59,301 bases of DNA. It comes from Desulfosporosinus sp. Tol-M. Its GTDB lineage: Bacteria > Bacillota > Desulfitobacteriia > Desulfitobacteriales > Desulfitobacteriaceae. The notes beneath the pieces are model-generated. The model saw only the letters and a list, made by a program, of their open reading frames with translations. It was not told the origin of the DNA and ran no database searches. This document shows positions 1-8,388 of the stretch, one piece after another. The position numbers were made by a program, and so were the translations under genes. Within the stretch, counting starts at the first letter, position 1. The number at the start of each line of letters is the position of its first letter. The stretch covers positions 1 to 59,301 of the forward strand of contig JQID01000035.1 in the NCBI GenBank assembly GCA_000770645.1, read 5' to 3'.

Positions 1-437
1 AGGCGTTCCGAGAATCCAGGTAATATATAAACTCTCTTGTTGTCATAAATCTCGAGTTGTTTATCATTGGTTACAAAAAAATCACAATCATTATGTTCAA
101 AGATAGCTAATTGAAGAGCATCAGGCACCTTGAACCCAAATTCTGCCCTTATCTTTGCAGTCAATTCTGCGATACCGGTATTAATGCTCATAACAGAGAA
201 TCCCTTTGAATTGGAGAAGAAATCCTTGTAAACGTCAACTATATAATTTTGCCCAAGTTTATATGGCTTTGTCAGAACCTCTATCAGAGTAATAACTGAT
301 GTAACTACCTGTACAGTTCCTTCGGCTGTTCTAGCAAATATATCGGAAACTTCATTGATGTAAACCGGATGTTCCTCAATAAAATATATAATCGGTGCCG
401 TATCTACAAAAAGCTTAAAGCCCTTCTTCAGCTCCAT
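1..437 (-). CDS. PIN-domain toxin (VapC-like), 3' end cut by window edge
   Basis: My translation from the ATG at 437 gives a PIN-type ribonuclease fold. It has an N-terminal FVDTAPIIYFIE with the first acidic residue, a central SVITLIEV with the second, and VPDALQLAI followed by FFVTNDKQL near the C-terminus, the usual order of the metal-binding acids in VapC proteins. About 145 codons are visible and the frame is still open at base 1, so the C-terminus is probably only slightly truncated. The start overlaps the end of the upstream AbrB-type gene by 10 bases, a typical coupled toxin-antitoxin layout. The predicted role is an RNA-cleaving toxin; its target cannot be read from sequence. Confidence 0.82.
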   Translation of the reverse strand, partial: MELKKGFKLFVDTAPIIYFIEEHPVYINEVSDIFARTAEGTVQVVTSVITLIEVLTKPYKLGQNYIVDVYKDFFSNSKGFSVMSINTGIAELTAKIRAEFGFKVPDALQLAIFEHNDCDFFVTNDKQLEIYDNKRVYILPGFSER

Positions 438-673
438 TCGTTTCTCTCCTGAGTAACGTATTTCTGAGCGTCAATATCTTTCCATATCTCTTTGCCGATT
501 CCTTTAATACCGGAAAAATCCTTTCTTTTCCCTTCAACAACCTTCAATATTAAAACCCCATCCACTTCGTCAGATAAAACCTTTAATTCCATTCCTTCCT
601 TCAAATTCAGCTTGTCTGAAACCTCCTTTGGAAGCTTAATGGAATTTCTATCTATAACGTATGCATAATCCAT
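428..673 (-). CDS. AbrB/MazE-type antitoxin
   Basis: An 81-residue protein whose N-terminal half reads as a SpoVT/AbrB swapped-hairpin DNA-binding domain (SIKLPKEVSDKLNLKEGMEL, then a beta-strand ILKVVEG). The C-terminal half is charged and would wrap the toxin. It lies directly upstream of, and overlaps, the PIN toxin, so it is most likely the antitoxin and autorepressor of the pair. A TATAAT-like -10 sits on the minus strand at 709-714, but I see no good -35. An uncoupled AbrB regulator is the less likely alternative. Confidence 0.8.
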   Translation of the reverse strand: MDYAYVIDRNSIKLPKEVSDKLNLKEGMELKVLSDEVDGVLILKVVEGKRKDFSGIKGIGKEIWKDIDAQKYVTQERNEWS

Positions 674-820
674 ATTATCAATCTCCTTTGCTGTACTCTC
701 TCGACTATATTATAACCGTTGCAGCCAATATTTGCCACATCAAATAATTACACACACTGCAAACCGATAATCACATTCAAGCCTGATCAAGGAAGAGTTT
801 CAGATTCAGGAATCCATCCC

Positions 821-997
821 TTAAAATTTAAACTCTTCTTTCTTTCTCTCAGGAAGCCTTTCGAGTACTCTCTCTAGCGTTCGAATTAATATTTCGTCAT
901 TTCTTGTCTTCGCTTTCATAAAATTTACTATGCTAATCAAAAAGAACAGTATCGAGACGAAAAATATCAAACTAATAATTTGAGCAAATGCTGTCAT
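821..997 (-). CDS. Small single-pass membrane protein, unknown function
   Basis: A 58-residue protein from the ATG at 997, preceded by an AAAGGGGG ribosome-binding site. The open frame extends further upstream, but the SD selects this start. Residues about 5-27 form one hydrophobic helix, followed by a basic, charged tail rich in Arg/Glu (ERVLERLPERKKEE) that would form an amphipathic cytoplasmic helix. I recognise no family. The longer open frame would run into the 3' end of fpg. It could be a small membrane regulator or an accessory subunit; nothing in the neighbourhood fixes its role. Confidence 0.5.
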   Translation of the reverse strand: MTAFAQIISLIFFVSILFFLISIVNFMKAKTRNDEILIRTLERVLERLPERKKEEFKF

Positions 998-1062
998 TTC
1001 ATATCCCCCTTTTGCTTTCGTAAATTTATCTCGATTCATATACTTTCGCCACATTCCCAGCA

Positions 1063-1884
1063 CTACCTCTGACACCTTGAACAATAAACCGTGCCCCGCC
1101 CGGCAAGGCGTTTGCGTTCTAACACCTGCCCACAGACTTGGCAGGGCTTCCCGCCCCTTCCGTATACCTGGAGCGCTTCTTGAAACGATCCTTTTTCGCC
1201 ATTGGCGTCCCGATAATCTCGATAGGATGTGCCCCGGGCATCAATTCCTGCCTGAAGGACATTTTGGATCGCCTGGTGCAGTTTTGAAATTTCTTGCTCG
1301 GAAAGGGTGTCTACCCTACGGTCTGGAGATAATCCGGCGAGAAAAAGAGCTTCATCCACATAGATGTTACCCATTCCCGCGAGGACAGTCTGATCCAGTA
1401 ATGCCGCCTTTAAGAAGACTTTTTTCTTTCCGAAACGTTTTTTCAGCACTGCGGGTGTGAATTCATCTTCCAATGGTTCGGGACCGAGTTTGCGCAGAGA
1501 GGATTCGCTAAAACACAATGGTGTAGGTATGGCTTGAATACGTCCAAATTTACGCACGTCTGAAAAATGCACTTCGCCGCGTTCCAACCGAAAAACCACA
1601 TGCGTATGTTTTTCCGGTTCCTGATGATCCGCATAATAATTTAAATGGCCGGTCATCCGCATATGCGCGATTAACGTCAAATCATCTTCAAGCAAGATCA
1701 TCAGGTATTTACCGCGGCGGTCTATCGTTTTGATCCGTCGTCCGGTAACAAGATCTTCGAACTTTTTATCTTCCCATCCATGAACCGCAGCGGCCCAGAT
1801 GAGCTTGATTTCTTCGATTTTTAAATCTGTCACGTGTTCAGCCAAAGTCCTTCGAATCGTTTCAACCTCAGGGAGTTCTGGCAT
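1063..1884 (-). CDS. mutM: Formamidopyrimidine-DNA glycosylase
   Basis: A 273-residue Fpg/MutM that removes 8-oxoguanine and formamidopyrimidines and nicks the abasic site. The N-terminus MPELPEVETIRR carries the catalytic Pro (position 2 before Met removal) and Glu. The RRGKYL strand carries the conserved Lys, and the C-terminal zinc finger has Cys248, Cys251, Cys268 and Cys271. Length is normal for the family. The start is set by GAGGTAAGAAC before ATG. It begins 16 bases after the polA stop on the same strand, the common Firmicute polA-fpg repair pair, so the two are probably cotranscribed. Confidence 0.97.
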   Translation of the reverse strand: MPELPEVETIRRTLAEHVTDLKIEEIKLIWAAAVHGWEDKKFEDLVTGRRIKTIDRRGKYLMILLEDDLTLIAHMRMTGHLNYYADHQEPEKHTHVVFRLERGEVHFSDVRKFGRIQAIPTPLCFSESSLRKLGPEPLEDEFTPAVLKKRFGKKKVFLKAALLDQTVLAGMGNIYVDEALFLAGLSPDRRVDTLSEQEISKLHQAIQNVLQAGIDARGTSYRDYRDANGEKGSFQEALQVYGRGGKPCQVCGQVLERKRLAGRGTVYCSRCQR

Positions 1885-1900
1885 GTTCTTACCTCATTCC

Positions 1901-4525
1901 TTAATTCATCGGCTTAAACGACTGCATATCATACCAATTCGGCCCGACTTTGCAGTCTACCGTCATGGGCACTGACAAGGGAAAAGCATTTTCCATTTTA
2001 TCTTTCAGCATCCGGGCGACACTTTCCAGATCCTCAGGGGCAACTTGAAGCAACAATTCGTCATGAACTTGGAGCAGCATGGCCGCCCGAAAGGGTTTCA
2101 ATCCTTCAGCTACTTTAAGCATGGCTAATTTCATGATATCCGCGGCTGTACCCTGCACAGGTGTATTCATAGCAATCCGCTCTCCAAACTGACGTTGAAC
2201 CCGGTTTGAATGAAGCAACTCCGGAATACGTCGCAGGCGATTGAACAAGGTACGGACTTGTCCCTCCTTTTTAGCCTGAGCAACAACATCTTCAAGATAA
2301 CGTTTAACCCCGCTATAGCGTTTAAAATATTGCTCTATGTAAAATTTCGCTTCTTTACGAGGAATCCCTAAATCCCTCGAAAGACCAAACTCAGTTAATC
2401 CGTACACCAGCCCAAAATTAACCGCCTTGGCACTCCGGCGCATGTTCGGGGTGACTGCTTCAATCGAGATGCCGAAGACCTCCGCTGCCGTTCTCGTGTG
2501 GACATCCTGTCCCAGCGCAAACGATTCGCAAAGCAGGGGATCTTGCGAATAGTGAGCTAGAATTCGAAGCTCAATTTGTGAGTAATCGGCTGAGAGGAGG
2601 ACCCACCCGGGTTCCGTGGGATGAAAGACTTTTCTTAATTGTCGTCCCTGCTCAAGTCGAATAGGGATATTCTGCAAATTCGGTTCCGTGCTTGACAAAC
2701 GGCCTGTTGCCGTCACCGTTTGTTGAAATGTGGTATGAATCCGGCCATCTTTCACTTGTGCCAGCAACCCATTCACATAAGTTGACATCAATTTATTCAA
2801 TTGCCGATAGTCGAGAATCTTCTCCACGATTGGGTGGGCTAAGCGCAGTTCCTCTAACGTCTCCGCATCAGTGGAATAACCCGTTTTGGTTTTTTTAGCC
2901 TTTGGCAGGCCTAATTTCTCGAAAAGAATTGTTCCCATCTGTTTCGGAGAATTAATATTAAAGGTTTCTTCAGCTAAGGCATAAATGTCTTTTTCCAACT
3001 GTTTTAAAGTGAGACTAATTCCTTCACCGAAAGCCGTCAATTGCTCGACGTCAACCCCAATCCCCAGACGTTCAATATCCGCCAGTACCATGCTGAGCGG
3101 TTCTTCGATGTCATGCAGTAAACCCGTCAACCCCAACGAATCAACTTCCTTCAGAAAATTGGGGGCAACTTGGGCCAACGCAGCGGCTTCTTTTGCGCTG
3201 TTCAAGAAGACTTCCTGGTTCGGCACATATTCTTTGACCAAATCCAGTGGGGCAAATTTAGTCCGATTGGATTGAATCAGATAAGCTGCTAAGCACAGAT
3301 CCAGCTTAACTCCCTTTAAGGAAGCGCCTTCATTGGCCAGCAATAAAGCCACTGTCTTACTATCCGCCAAGGTTTTGGGGACCTGATCATTACCTAACAG
3401 TTCTAACCACGCTTTGATAATACCTTGCGATGCTTCCGAACGTGTCAGCGTTAAAGCCTCACCCCCAGCGGCGATTCCCCATTCTATCCAGCGGCCGCCT
3501 TGTAATCCCGTTCTTTCATAACGACAAGCTAAAGTGAGCGGAACCTTCCCTGATTGCCACTTTTCAATCTGTACCAGCCAACCTTCCTCCGAAAGTGTGC
3601 ATTCAGGCCAATCCTCCAACAACTCATCAGAACTTTCCCCCGGCGATTCCAGATCGTCCTTATGGCGCTCCTGCCACAAACGGGTCACATTCCTGAGATC
3701 ATATTTTTGCAGGGCGGGAAGTACTTTGGTCGCTTTGGAACGGCGATAAACAAAATCGTCGTAAGTAAAGGCCAACGGAACTTCGCTCAGCATAGTCGCT
3801 AACTTTTTACTAAGCATTGCCTGTTCAGCAAATGCATTTAAGTTACTTTGTACTTTTTTCCCAGATACTTTATCTGTATTCGCCAAAACACCCTCAACTG
3901 TTTCAAACTCCCAGAGTAATTTCAGCGCGGTCTTCTCACCGACGCCCGGAACCCCGGGGATATTATCTGAGGAGTCTCCCATAAGACCCTTCAGATCGGT
4001 GATTTGGTAAGGTCGGAGCTGATAACGTTCCCATAGGGCATGTTCGTCATAGCATTCAATCTCACTTATCCCTTTTTTAGTCAAAAAAATAATCGTCTTG
4101 GGAGATATAAGTTGAAAAGCATCTCTGTCCCCAGTATAAATCTGAATCTCCATCCCCCGGGCTTCCGCCTGTTTGGTTATTACGGCAATAAGGTCATCTG
4201 CTTCATAGCCCGCCAGTTCGAGTATGGGTACGTCCATTTCTCTCAGGATTTCTTTGAGGTAATCAAATTGCGGGCGCAGTCCCTCCGGGGTTTCTTTCCG
4301 TTGGGCTTTATACCCGTCGTATTGTTCAATCCGAACCGTGGCCTTGGTTTTATCGAAAGCTACCACCCAGTAATCCGGGTGTTGTTCTTGTTCCAATCTC
4401 AAAAGCATGGTTAAAAAACCATGTAATACATTCGTTGGACGCCCATCAGCCGTGGTCAAGGGCGGCAGAGCATAAAAGGCGCGATTCGCAAGGCTGTTTC
4501 CGTCTAAAATTACCATTCGCGGCAT
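1901..4525 (-). CDS. polA: DNA polymerase I (5' nuclease plus polymerase, proofreading domain degenerate)
   Basis: Family A polymerase of about 874 residues for repair synthesis and Okazaki-fragment processing. The N-terminal 5'-3' nuclease is evident (VILDGNSLANRAF, YEADDLIA, GLMGDSSDNIPGVPGVGEKTA). The polymerase domain has motif A (SADYSQIELRILAH), motif B (RRSAKAVNFGLVYG) and motif C (QVHDELLLQ). The middle 3'-5' exonuclease domain keeps its size but lacks the DxE motif, so proofreading is probably absent, as in Bacillus Pol I. The frame is open to 4582, but a GGGGG Shine-Dalgarno at 4534-4538 supports starting at the tandem ATGs 4528/4525. It is followed closely by mutM. Confidence 0.96.
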   Translation of the reverse strand: MPRMVILDGNSLANRAFYALPPLTTADGRPTNVLHGFLTMLLRLEQEQHPDYWVVAFDKTKATVRIEQYDGYKAQRKETPEGLRPQFDYLKEILREMDVPILELAGYEADDLIAVITKQAEARGMEIQIYTGDRDAFQLISPKTIIFLTKKGISEIECYDEHALWERYQLRPYQITDLKGLMGDSSDNIPGVPGVGEKTALKLLWEFETVEGVLANTDKVSGKKVQSNLNAFAEQAMLSKKLATMLSEVPLAFTYDDFVYRRSKATKVLPALQKYDLRNVTRLWQERHKDDLESPGESSDELLEDWPECTLSEEGWLVQIEKWQSGKVPLTLACRYERTGLQGGRWIEWGIAAGGEALTLTRSEASQGIIKAWLELLGNDQVPKTLADSKTVALLLANEGASLKGVKLDLCLAAYLIQSNRTKFAPLDLVKEYVPNQEVFLNSAKEAAALAQVAPNFLKEVDSLGLTGLLHDIEEPLSMVLADIERLGIGVDVEQLTAFGEGISLTLKQLEKDIYALAEETFNINSPKQMGTILFEKLGLPKAKKTKTGYSTDAETLEELRLAHPIVEKILDYRQLNKLMSTYVNGLLAQVKDGRIHTTFQQTVTATGRLSSTEPNLQNIPIRLEQGRQLRKVFHPTEPGWVLLSADYSQIELRILAHYSQDPLLCESFALGQDVHTRTAAEVFGISIEAVTPNMRRSAKAVNFGLVYGLTEFGLSRDLGIPRKEAKFYIEQYFKRYSGVKRYLEDVVAQAKKEGQVRTLFNRLRRIPELLHSNRVQRQFGERIAMNTPVQGTAADIMKLAMLKVAEGLKPFRAAMLLQVHDELLLQVAPEDLESVARMLKDKMENAFPLSVPMTVDCKVGPNWYDMQSFKPMN

Positions 4526-4607
4526 CATGAAAACCCCCAATCTTTCGCATTTTACTATATCATACCCCCTGTTTCCTAACAAATGATTGAGGTGCGTGTT
4601 CTAAAGC

Positions 4608-5324
4608 CTAAAACTTCGGGAACCGGAAATGTCCGGTTATTTGAGAAGGCCAATCTTGCAGTTGATCTGTCTCACATGCGTACGGCCCAGCATTGTGTAA
4701 AATATATGGCACGCCGTCCTTGCGTCGTTTATCAGAAACTATGGCGATATGTTCATGAGGATAGCCATAAGTAACAATATCCCCGGCCTGCCAGAGATAG
4801 AGATTAGCAACATCACCCGGTTTTATCTCTTTAGTAAGTTCCACTGCATGCTTGCGAAAGAATACAATAAGGTTAGGTACTCGGCGAAAATCAATATTTG
4901 GATCCGGTTTACCTGCAATACGAGGATAACTTGCACTATTTTCGCGAATATCTTTATCTACCAGAGTCTTTAAATCATAACCTGCATCACGCATAGCTCT
5001 CCACACAACATCGGTACATACTCCTTCGGTTTCCGGCGGAAAGCCTCCTTGGTAATAGGAACTGAGATACTTGGGTTTTCTCATGACTTCTGACCTTGCC
5101 CCCTTGACAATGTCCTCCATATCATTTACCCCATCGTTATCTTTGTCACTTGGGCAGAAAATATTTGGAATCTGAATGGCACTAGTAGGAATTGGAATCA
5201 ATTCCTCAAACGGAGAGTTTGGTTGCGGGGATAATAATTTTATCCCCAGCCAAATAATAAGACCTAATAGTATTAAACTGATAATTACTGCTCTTGACCT
5301 AATAACCTTGTTAATAAAGTCCAC
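4608..5324 (-). CDS. DUF1287 membrane-anchored/secreted protein with acidic Ca-binding-like loop
   Basis: A 238-residue protein with an N-terminal signal anchor (residues about 11-30, ISLILLGLIIWLGIKLL) and an extracytoplasmic domain matching the DUF1287 pattern. That pattern is GVCTDVVWRAMRDAGYDLKTLV, then NIDFRRVPNLIVFF, then PGDIVTYG with an HIAIVSD His. The Cys...His arrangement resembles NlpC/P60-type papain-fold peptidases, so a cell-wall amidase role is plausible but inferred. Just after the anchor is DKDNDGVNDMEDI, an Asp/Asn-rich loop like the thrombospondin type-3 calcium motif. It lies 82 bases upstream of polA on the same strand. Confidence 0.72.
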   Translation of the reverse strand: MDFINKVIRSRAVIISLILLGLIIWLGIKLLSPQPNSPFEELIPIPTSAIQIPNIFCPSDKDNDGVNDMEDIVKGARSEVMRKPKYLSSYYQGGFPPETEGVCTDVVWRAMRDAGYDLKTLVDKDIRENSASYPRIAGKPDPNIDFRRVPNLIVFFRKHAVELTKEIKPGDVANLYLWQAGDIVTYGYPHEHIAIVSDKRRKDGVPYILHNAGPYACETDQLQDWPSQITGHFRFPKF

Positions 5325-5447
5325 CTCATTATCGTTCGAATTCTATACAAGAAGTATTCTCTAAACAGCGCGACAATCCCTTGTATTCTGCTGCCACATT
5401 GTTTAAAAAACCAGAGAAATAGTCATTCGATTAAGACTATTTAGGAT

Positions 5448-5476
5448 ATAAAAATAGAGCCTTCACAGGCTCTATT
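5448..5476 (-). terminator. Rho-independent terminator after tRNA-Leu
   Basis: Perfect 9-bp inverted repeat AATAGAGCC/GGCTCTATT (arms 5453-5461 and 5468-5476) with a 6-base loop. Read on the minus strand it is followed by TTTTT. It sits 14 bases past the tRNA 3' end. Confidence 0.75.
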
Positions 5477-5489
5477 AATAAATTCATCT

Positions 5490-5575
5490 TGGTGGGCGAA
5501 GGGGGACTTGAACCCCCACATACTCACGTATATCGGATTTTGAGACCGACGCGTCTGCCATTCCGCCACTCGCCC
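5490..5575 (-). tRNA. tRNA-Leu (anticodon CAA)
   Basis: An 86-base class II tRNA with encoded CCA. The acceptor stem GGGCGAG pairs with TTCGCCC, the T-arm is GGGGG-TTCAAGT-CCCCC, and there is a long variable arm (TATACGTGAGTATG). The anticodon loop reads CTCAAAA, giving anticodon CAA for UUG. The D-arm TGGCGGAATGGCAGACG is typical for leucine. It is a single gene, followed by its own terminator. Confidence 0.95.
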
Positions 5576-5631
5576 AATTAGTTAAACCGTTGATTAAAGA
5601 TGACTTAGGTATGATACATTAATTTTATGAT

Positions 5632-6618
5632 TTAGTCAAGACCGTTAGCTGAACTTAGGGTGACATTTTCTTGATAAACCCCAATTGCCTGTAACTTCTG
5701 ATATCGTTTTTCCCGCAGTGCTTCCGGAGTCTCTGCTCTCAACCGCACGAGGTACTTTGAAATAACCGGCGCTAATTCTTCCGCAGTTTGATTTAGGTTG
5801 TAATGGGCGCCGCCTTGGGGTTCTCGTATTATCTCATCTGCTACCCCAAGTCTTAACAGATCCTGAGCCGTAAACTTTAAAGCTGCCGCCGCTTCATTCG
5901 CCTTGGTCGTGTCCTTCCAAAGAATTGATGCACAACTTTCCGGGGCAATGACCGAGTAAAAGGAGTTTTCCAGCATCAAAATTACATTACCTACCCCCAG
6001 GGCGAGTGCGCCGCCGCTTCCGCCCTCACCGATAACCGTACTGATCACCGGTACATGATAGCCCGCCATCGCCAAAAGACTCCTGGCAATGGCCTCACCC
6101 TGTCCTCGTTCTTCCGCACCTAAGTCGCAGGCGGCTCCAGGAGTATCGATAAATGTTAAGACCGGTCGGCCGAATTTTTCGGCCTGATCCATCAGGCGCA
6201 CCGCTTTGCGATATCCTTCCGGATATGGCATGCCAAAATTACGCTTCATATGCTCCTTAATGTTTCTTCCCTTAACCTGGGCAATCACCGTCACTGCTGT
6301 GCCTTGAAAAAGGGCAATTCCGCCCACAACCGAGCGATCATCCGCATAGTGACGATCCCCTTTGAGTTCTATAAAATCTTCAAACAGAAGCGGAGCATAG
6401 TCATAAAAATTTGGCCGCTCCGGATGTCTGGCGATCTTAACTTTTTGCCAAGGTTCAAGGTTATTGTAGATCTCCATCTTCAAAAGAGCCACTTTCTTTT
6501 CAAGGGTAGCAACTTCCTGGGACAGGTCAATACCCTTGTCAGCAGAGAACTTCTGAAGTTCCGAAATCTTCTGAACAAGTTCGGAGATTGGTTTTTCAAA
6601 ATCGAACACTTTTGCCAT
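5632..6618 (-). CDS. accA: Acetyl-CoA carboxylase carboxyltransferase subunit alpha
   Basis: A 328-residue alpha subunit of the carboxyltransferase that moves CO2 from carboxybiotin to acetyl-CoA, giving malonyl-CoA for fatty-acid synthesis. The N-terminal helical segment (FEKPISELVQKISELQ) precedes the crotonase-like core with GMPYPEGYRKAVRLM, FIDTPGAACDLGAEERGQ and GEGGSGGALALG. The frame is open upstream, but AAGGGG before ATG at 6618 and the position 1 base after the accD stop choose this start. It is translationally coupled to accD. The biotin carrier and biotin carboxylase subunits are not in this window. Confidence 0.97.
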   Translation of the reverse strand: MAKVFDFEKPISELVQKISELQKFSADKGIDLSQEVATLEKKVALLKMEIYNNLEPWQKVKIARHPERPNFYDYAPLLFEDFIELKGDRHYADDRSVVGGIALFQGTAVTVIAQVKGRNIKEHMKRNFGMPYPEGYRKAVRLMDQAEKFGRPVLTFIDTPGAACDLGAEERGQGEAIARSLLAMAGYHVPVISTVIGEGGSGGALALGVGNVILMLENSFYSVIAPESCASILWKDTTKANEAAAALKFTAQDLLRLGVADEIIREPQGGAHYNLNQTAEELAPVISKYLVRLRAETPEALREKRYQKLQAIGVYQENVTLSSANGLD

Positions 6619-6619
6619 A

Positions 6620-7528
6620 CTAAGCCCCTTCCTGATGGTATAGCAACAAGCGTGCCAAAGCCGAGCGCATCTGAACACGTCCCACGATCAGATCAATCAA
6701 GCCGTGCTTCTGATTAAACTCCGCCGTTTGTGCGCCTGCAGGTAGTTCTTGCCTAATGGTCTGCATGATCACACGCGGTCCTGTAAAGCCAATTAAAGCA
6801 TTGGGTTCAGCGATGATAATGTCCCCGAGTGAAGCATAACTGGCTGTAACCCCTCCGAACGTGGGATTTGTAAGTACCGAAATATACAATAACCGATTTT
6901 CAGCCAACCGGCCCAGAGCGGCGCTGGTCTTCGCCATCTGGTAAAGAGAGAGAATTCCTTCCTGCATCCGGGCACCCCCGGAAGTAGAAAATATGACCAC
7001 CGGTAAGCGCAAACCAATTGCCCTTTCAATCGCCCGAACAATCTTTTCTCCAACCACAGAGCCCATGCTGCCCATCATGAAACTCGCTTCATTGAACGCA
7101 AGCACAACAGGAATTCCCTCTATCTTGGCCCGTCCCGTAAGCACGCCTTCCATCATACCTGACTTTTCCTGTGCCTCCAGGAGCTTATCTTGATAACCCG
7201 GAAACTCCATGGGATCCAGTGAAAGCAGCTCGGTATTCCATTCCTCAAAACTGTTTTCATCAACCAAAAGCCGCAGACGTGCCCTGGCGGAAATTCGAAA
7301 ATGATACTCACACGCCGTACAAACCCGTGCGTTTTCCTCAAGATTTTTGGTGGAGAGAACTTCCCCGCACTTCGGGCATTTAACCCAAAGACTTTCATGA
7401 GGTTCTTTTTTCCTTACGGTCATAGGTTCTGGCTGAGAAACATCAGAGGGACCAGGTTTCTGCACTGGAGCAGTTGGAGTAGATTGAATGGTAACGTACT
7501 TAGTTTTTTTGAATATATCTTTAAGCAT
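6620..7528 (-). CDS. accD: Acetyl-CoA carboxylase carboxyltransferase subunit beta
   Basis: A 302-residue beta subunit with the N-terminal zinc ribbon (Cys51, Cys54, Cys70, Cys73) followed by the carboxyltransferase core ([56 protein letters not shown]). The N-terminus before the ribbon is about 45 residues longer than the minimal family and rich in Pro/Thr, likely a disordered leader. A GGGAG site precedes the ATG. It is preceded by a small DUF2007-like gene ending 3 bases upstream and followed immediately by accA, so these three form one operon. Confidence 0.97.
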   Translation of the reverse strand: MLKDIFKKTKYVTIQSTPTAPVQKPGPSDVSQPEPMTVRKKEPHESLWVKCPKCGEVLSTKNLEENARVCTACEYHFRISARARLRLLVDENSFEEWNTELLSLDPMEFPGYQDKLLEAQEKSGMMEGVLTGRAKIEGIPVVLAFNEASFMMGSMGSVVGEKIVRAIERAIGLRLPVVIFSTSGGARMQEGILSLYQMAKTSAALGRLAENRLLYISVLTNPTFGGVTASYASLGDIIIAEPNALIGFTGPRVIMQTIRQELPAGAQTAEFNQKHGLIDLIVGRVQMRSALARLLLYHQEGA

Positions 7529-7531
7529 ATA

Positions 7532-7732
7532 TTAGCTCCCTATGTCGCCGGTAATGATTTCATGCGCTTCTTCGGCTTCTAATTCCGGAACGAGAATTTC
7601 GACTGAAGCATGATCACCCAGATGCGCTGAACCAATCGGGCGAAGTTGAACAAGCATCCCTTCTTCTGTGAGGATTGCTTTATACTTTTCCGCAATTAAC
7701 TTATTGGGTGCAATATAAATGACGGTCCACAT
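7532..7732 (-). CDS. DUF2007-like small protein
   Basis: A 66-residue soluble protein with the alternating strand-helix pattern of the DUF2007 putative signal-transducing family: WTVIYIAPNKLIAEKYKAIL, then a glycine turn EEGMLVQLRP, then VEILVPELEAEEAHEII. The fold resembles a small ferredoxin-like ligand-binding domain, and no catalytic residues are visible. It ends 3 bases before accD, so it is cotranscribed with the acetyl-CoA carboxylase genes and may sense or modulate that pathway. That link is inference from position only. Confidence 0.65.
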   Translation of the reverse strand: MWTVIYIAPNKLIAEKYKAILTEEGMLVQLRPIGSAHLGDHASVEILVPELEAEEAHEIITGDIGS

Positions 7733-7802
7733 TCGAAAAGCCCCCTTATTAAATCCGTATTATGATACCATAGCACTTCTGATTGTGCAACAAAGGTACC
7801 TT

Positions 7803-8309
7803 TTAATCCTCACTATTTAAATCAGTGCGTGAGCCAGAATATTTAGAGAATAATGCCTTTTCGACATATGCCGGTACAAAATCCGAAACTCCGGCATGTA
7901 AACTGGCCGCCCACTTGATCGTGCTGGAACTAATAAAGGAGAATTCACTCTGGGTCATCAGGAATATTGTTTCAATATCTGAGGCTATCTTCTTGTTCAT
8001 TAAGGCGAGTTGAAATTCATATTCAAAATCGGATAAGGCGCGTAATCCCCTAATAATGGCTACAGCTCCACATTTTCGTGCAAATTCAACTGTCAACCCT
8101 TCAAAAACACTGACCCTGACATTCGGCATGTCTTTCGTTGCATTCGAGAGTAGTTCCATTCTCTCTCCTAGCGTAAACAAGGGTGTCTTATTACTATCTG
8201 CAGCAATGGCAATAGTTACTCCGTCAAATAGCTCTGTTGCGCGGTTTAAAATATCGAGATGCCCATTAGTTACCGGGTCGAACGTTCCTGGATAAATTGC
8301 AGTACGCAC
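7803..8309 (-). CDS. coaD: Pantetheine-phosphate adenylyltransferase
   Basis: A 168-residue CoaD transferring AMP from ATP to 4'-phosphopantetheine in coenzyme A synthesis. The nucleotidyltransferase signature is intact: YPGTFDPVTNGHLDIL at residues 6-21 with the T/HxGH-type motif, a central RGLRALSDFEYEFQLALMN, and the C-terminal FISSSTIKW loop. Length is normal for the family. It lies between dnaE and the acc genes on the same strand. A supply of CoA suits the surrounding acetyl-CoA-based metabolism, but its position is ordinary for Clostridia. Confidence 0.97.
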   Translation of the reverse strand: MRTAIYPGTFDPVTNGHLDILNRATELFDGVTIAIAADSNKTPLFTLGERMELLSNATKDMPNVRVSVFEGLTVEFARKCGAVAIIRGLRALSDFEYEFQLALMNKKIASDIETIFLMTQSEFSFISSSTIKWAASLHAGVSDFVPAYVEKALFSKYSGSRTDLNSED

Positions 8310-8388
8310 AATGTGTCTCCTTTTTTCAGATTATTTTTAGAATTGAATTTCGCCTTAAAAGTCCAGAGTCCTGCTGCTCAGAACACAA

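Noticed and set aside
5325..5447. Riboswitch or leader upstream of the DUF1287 gene
   Set aside because: I see no recognisable conserved core, only AT-rich sequence and the tRNA terminator.
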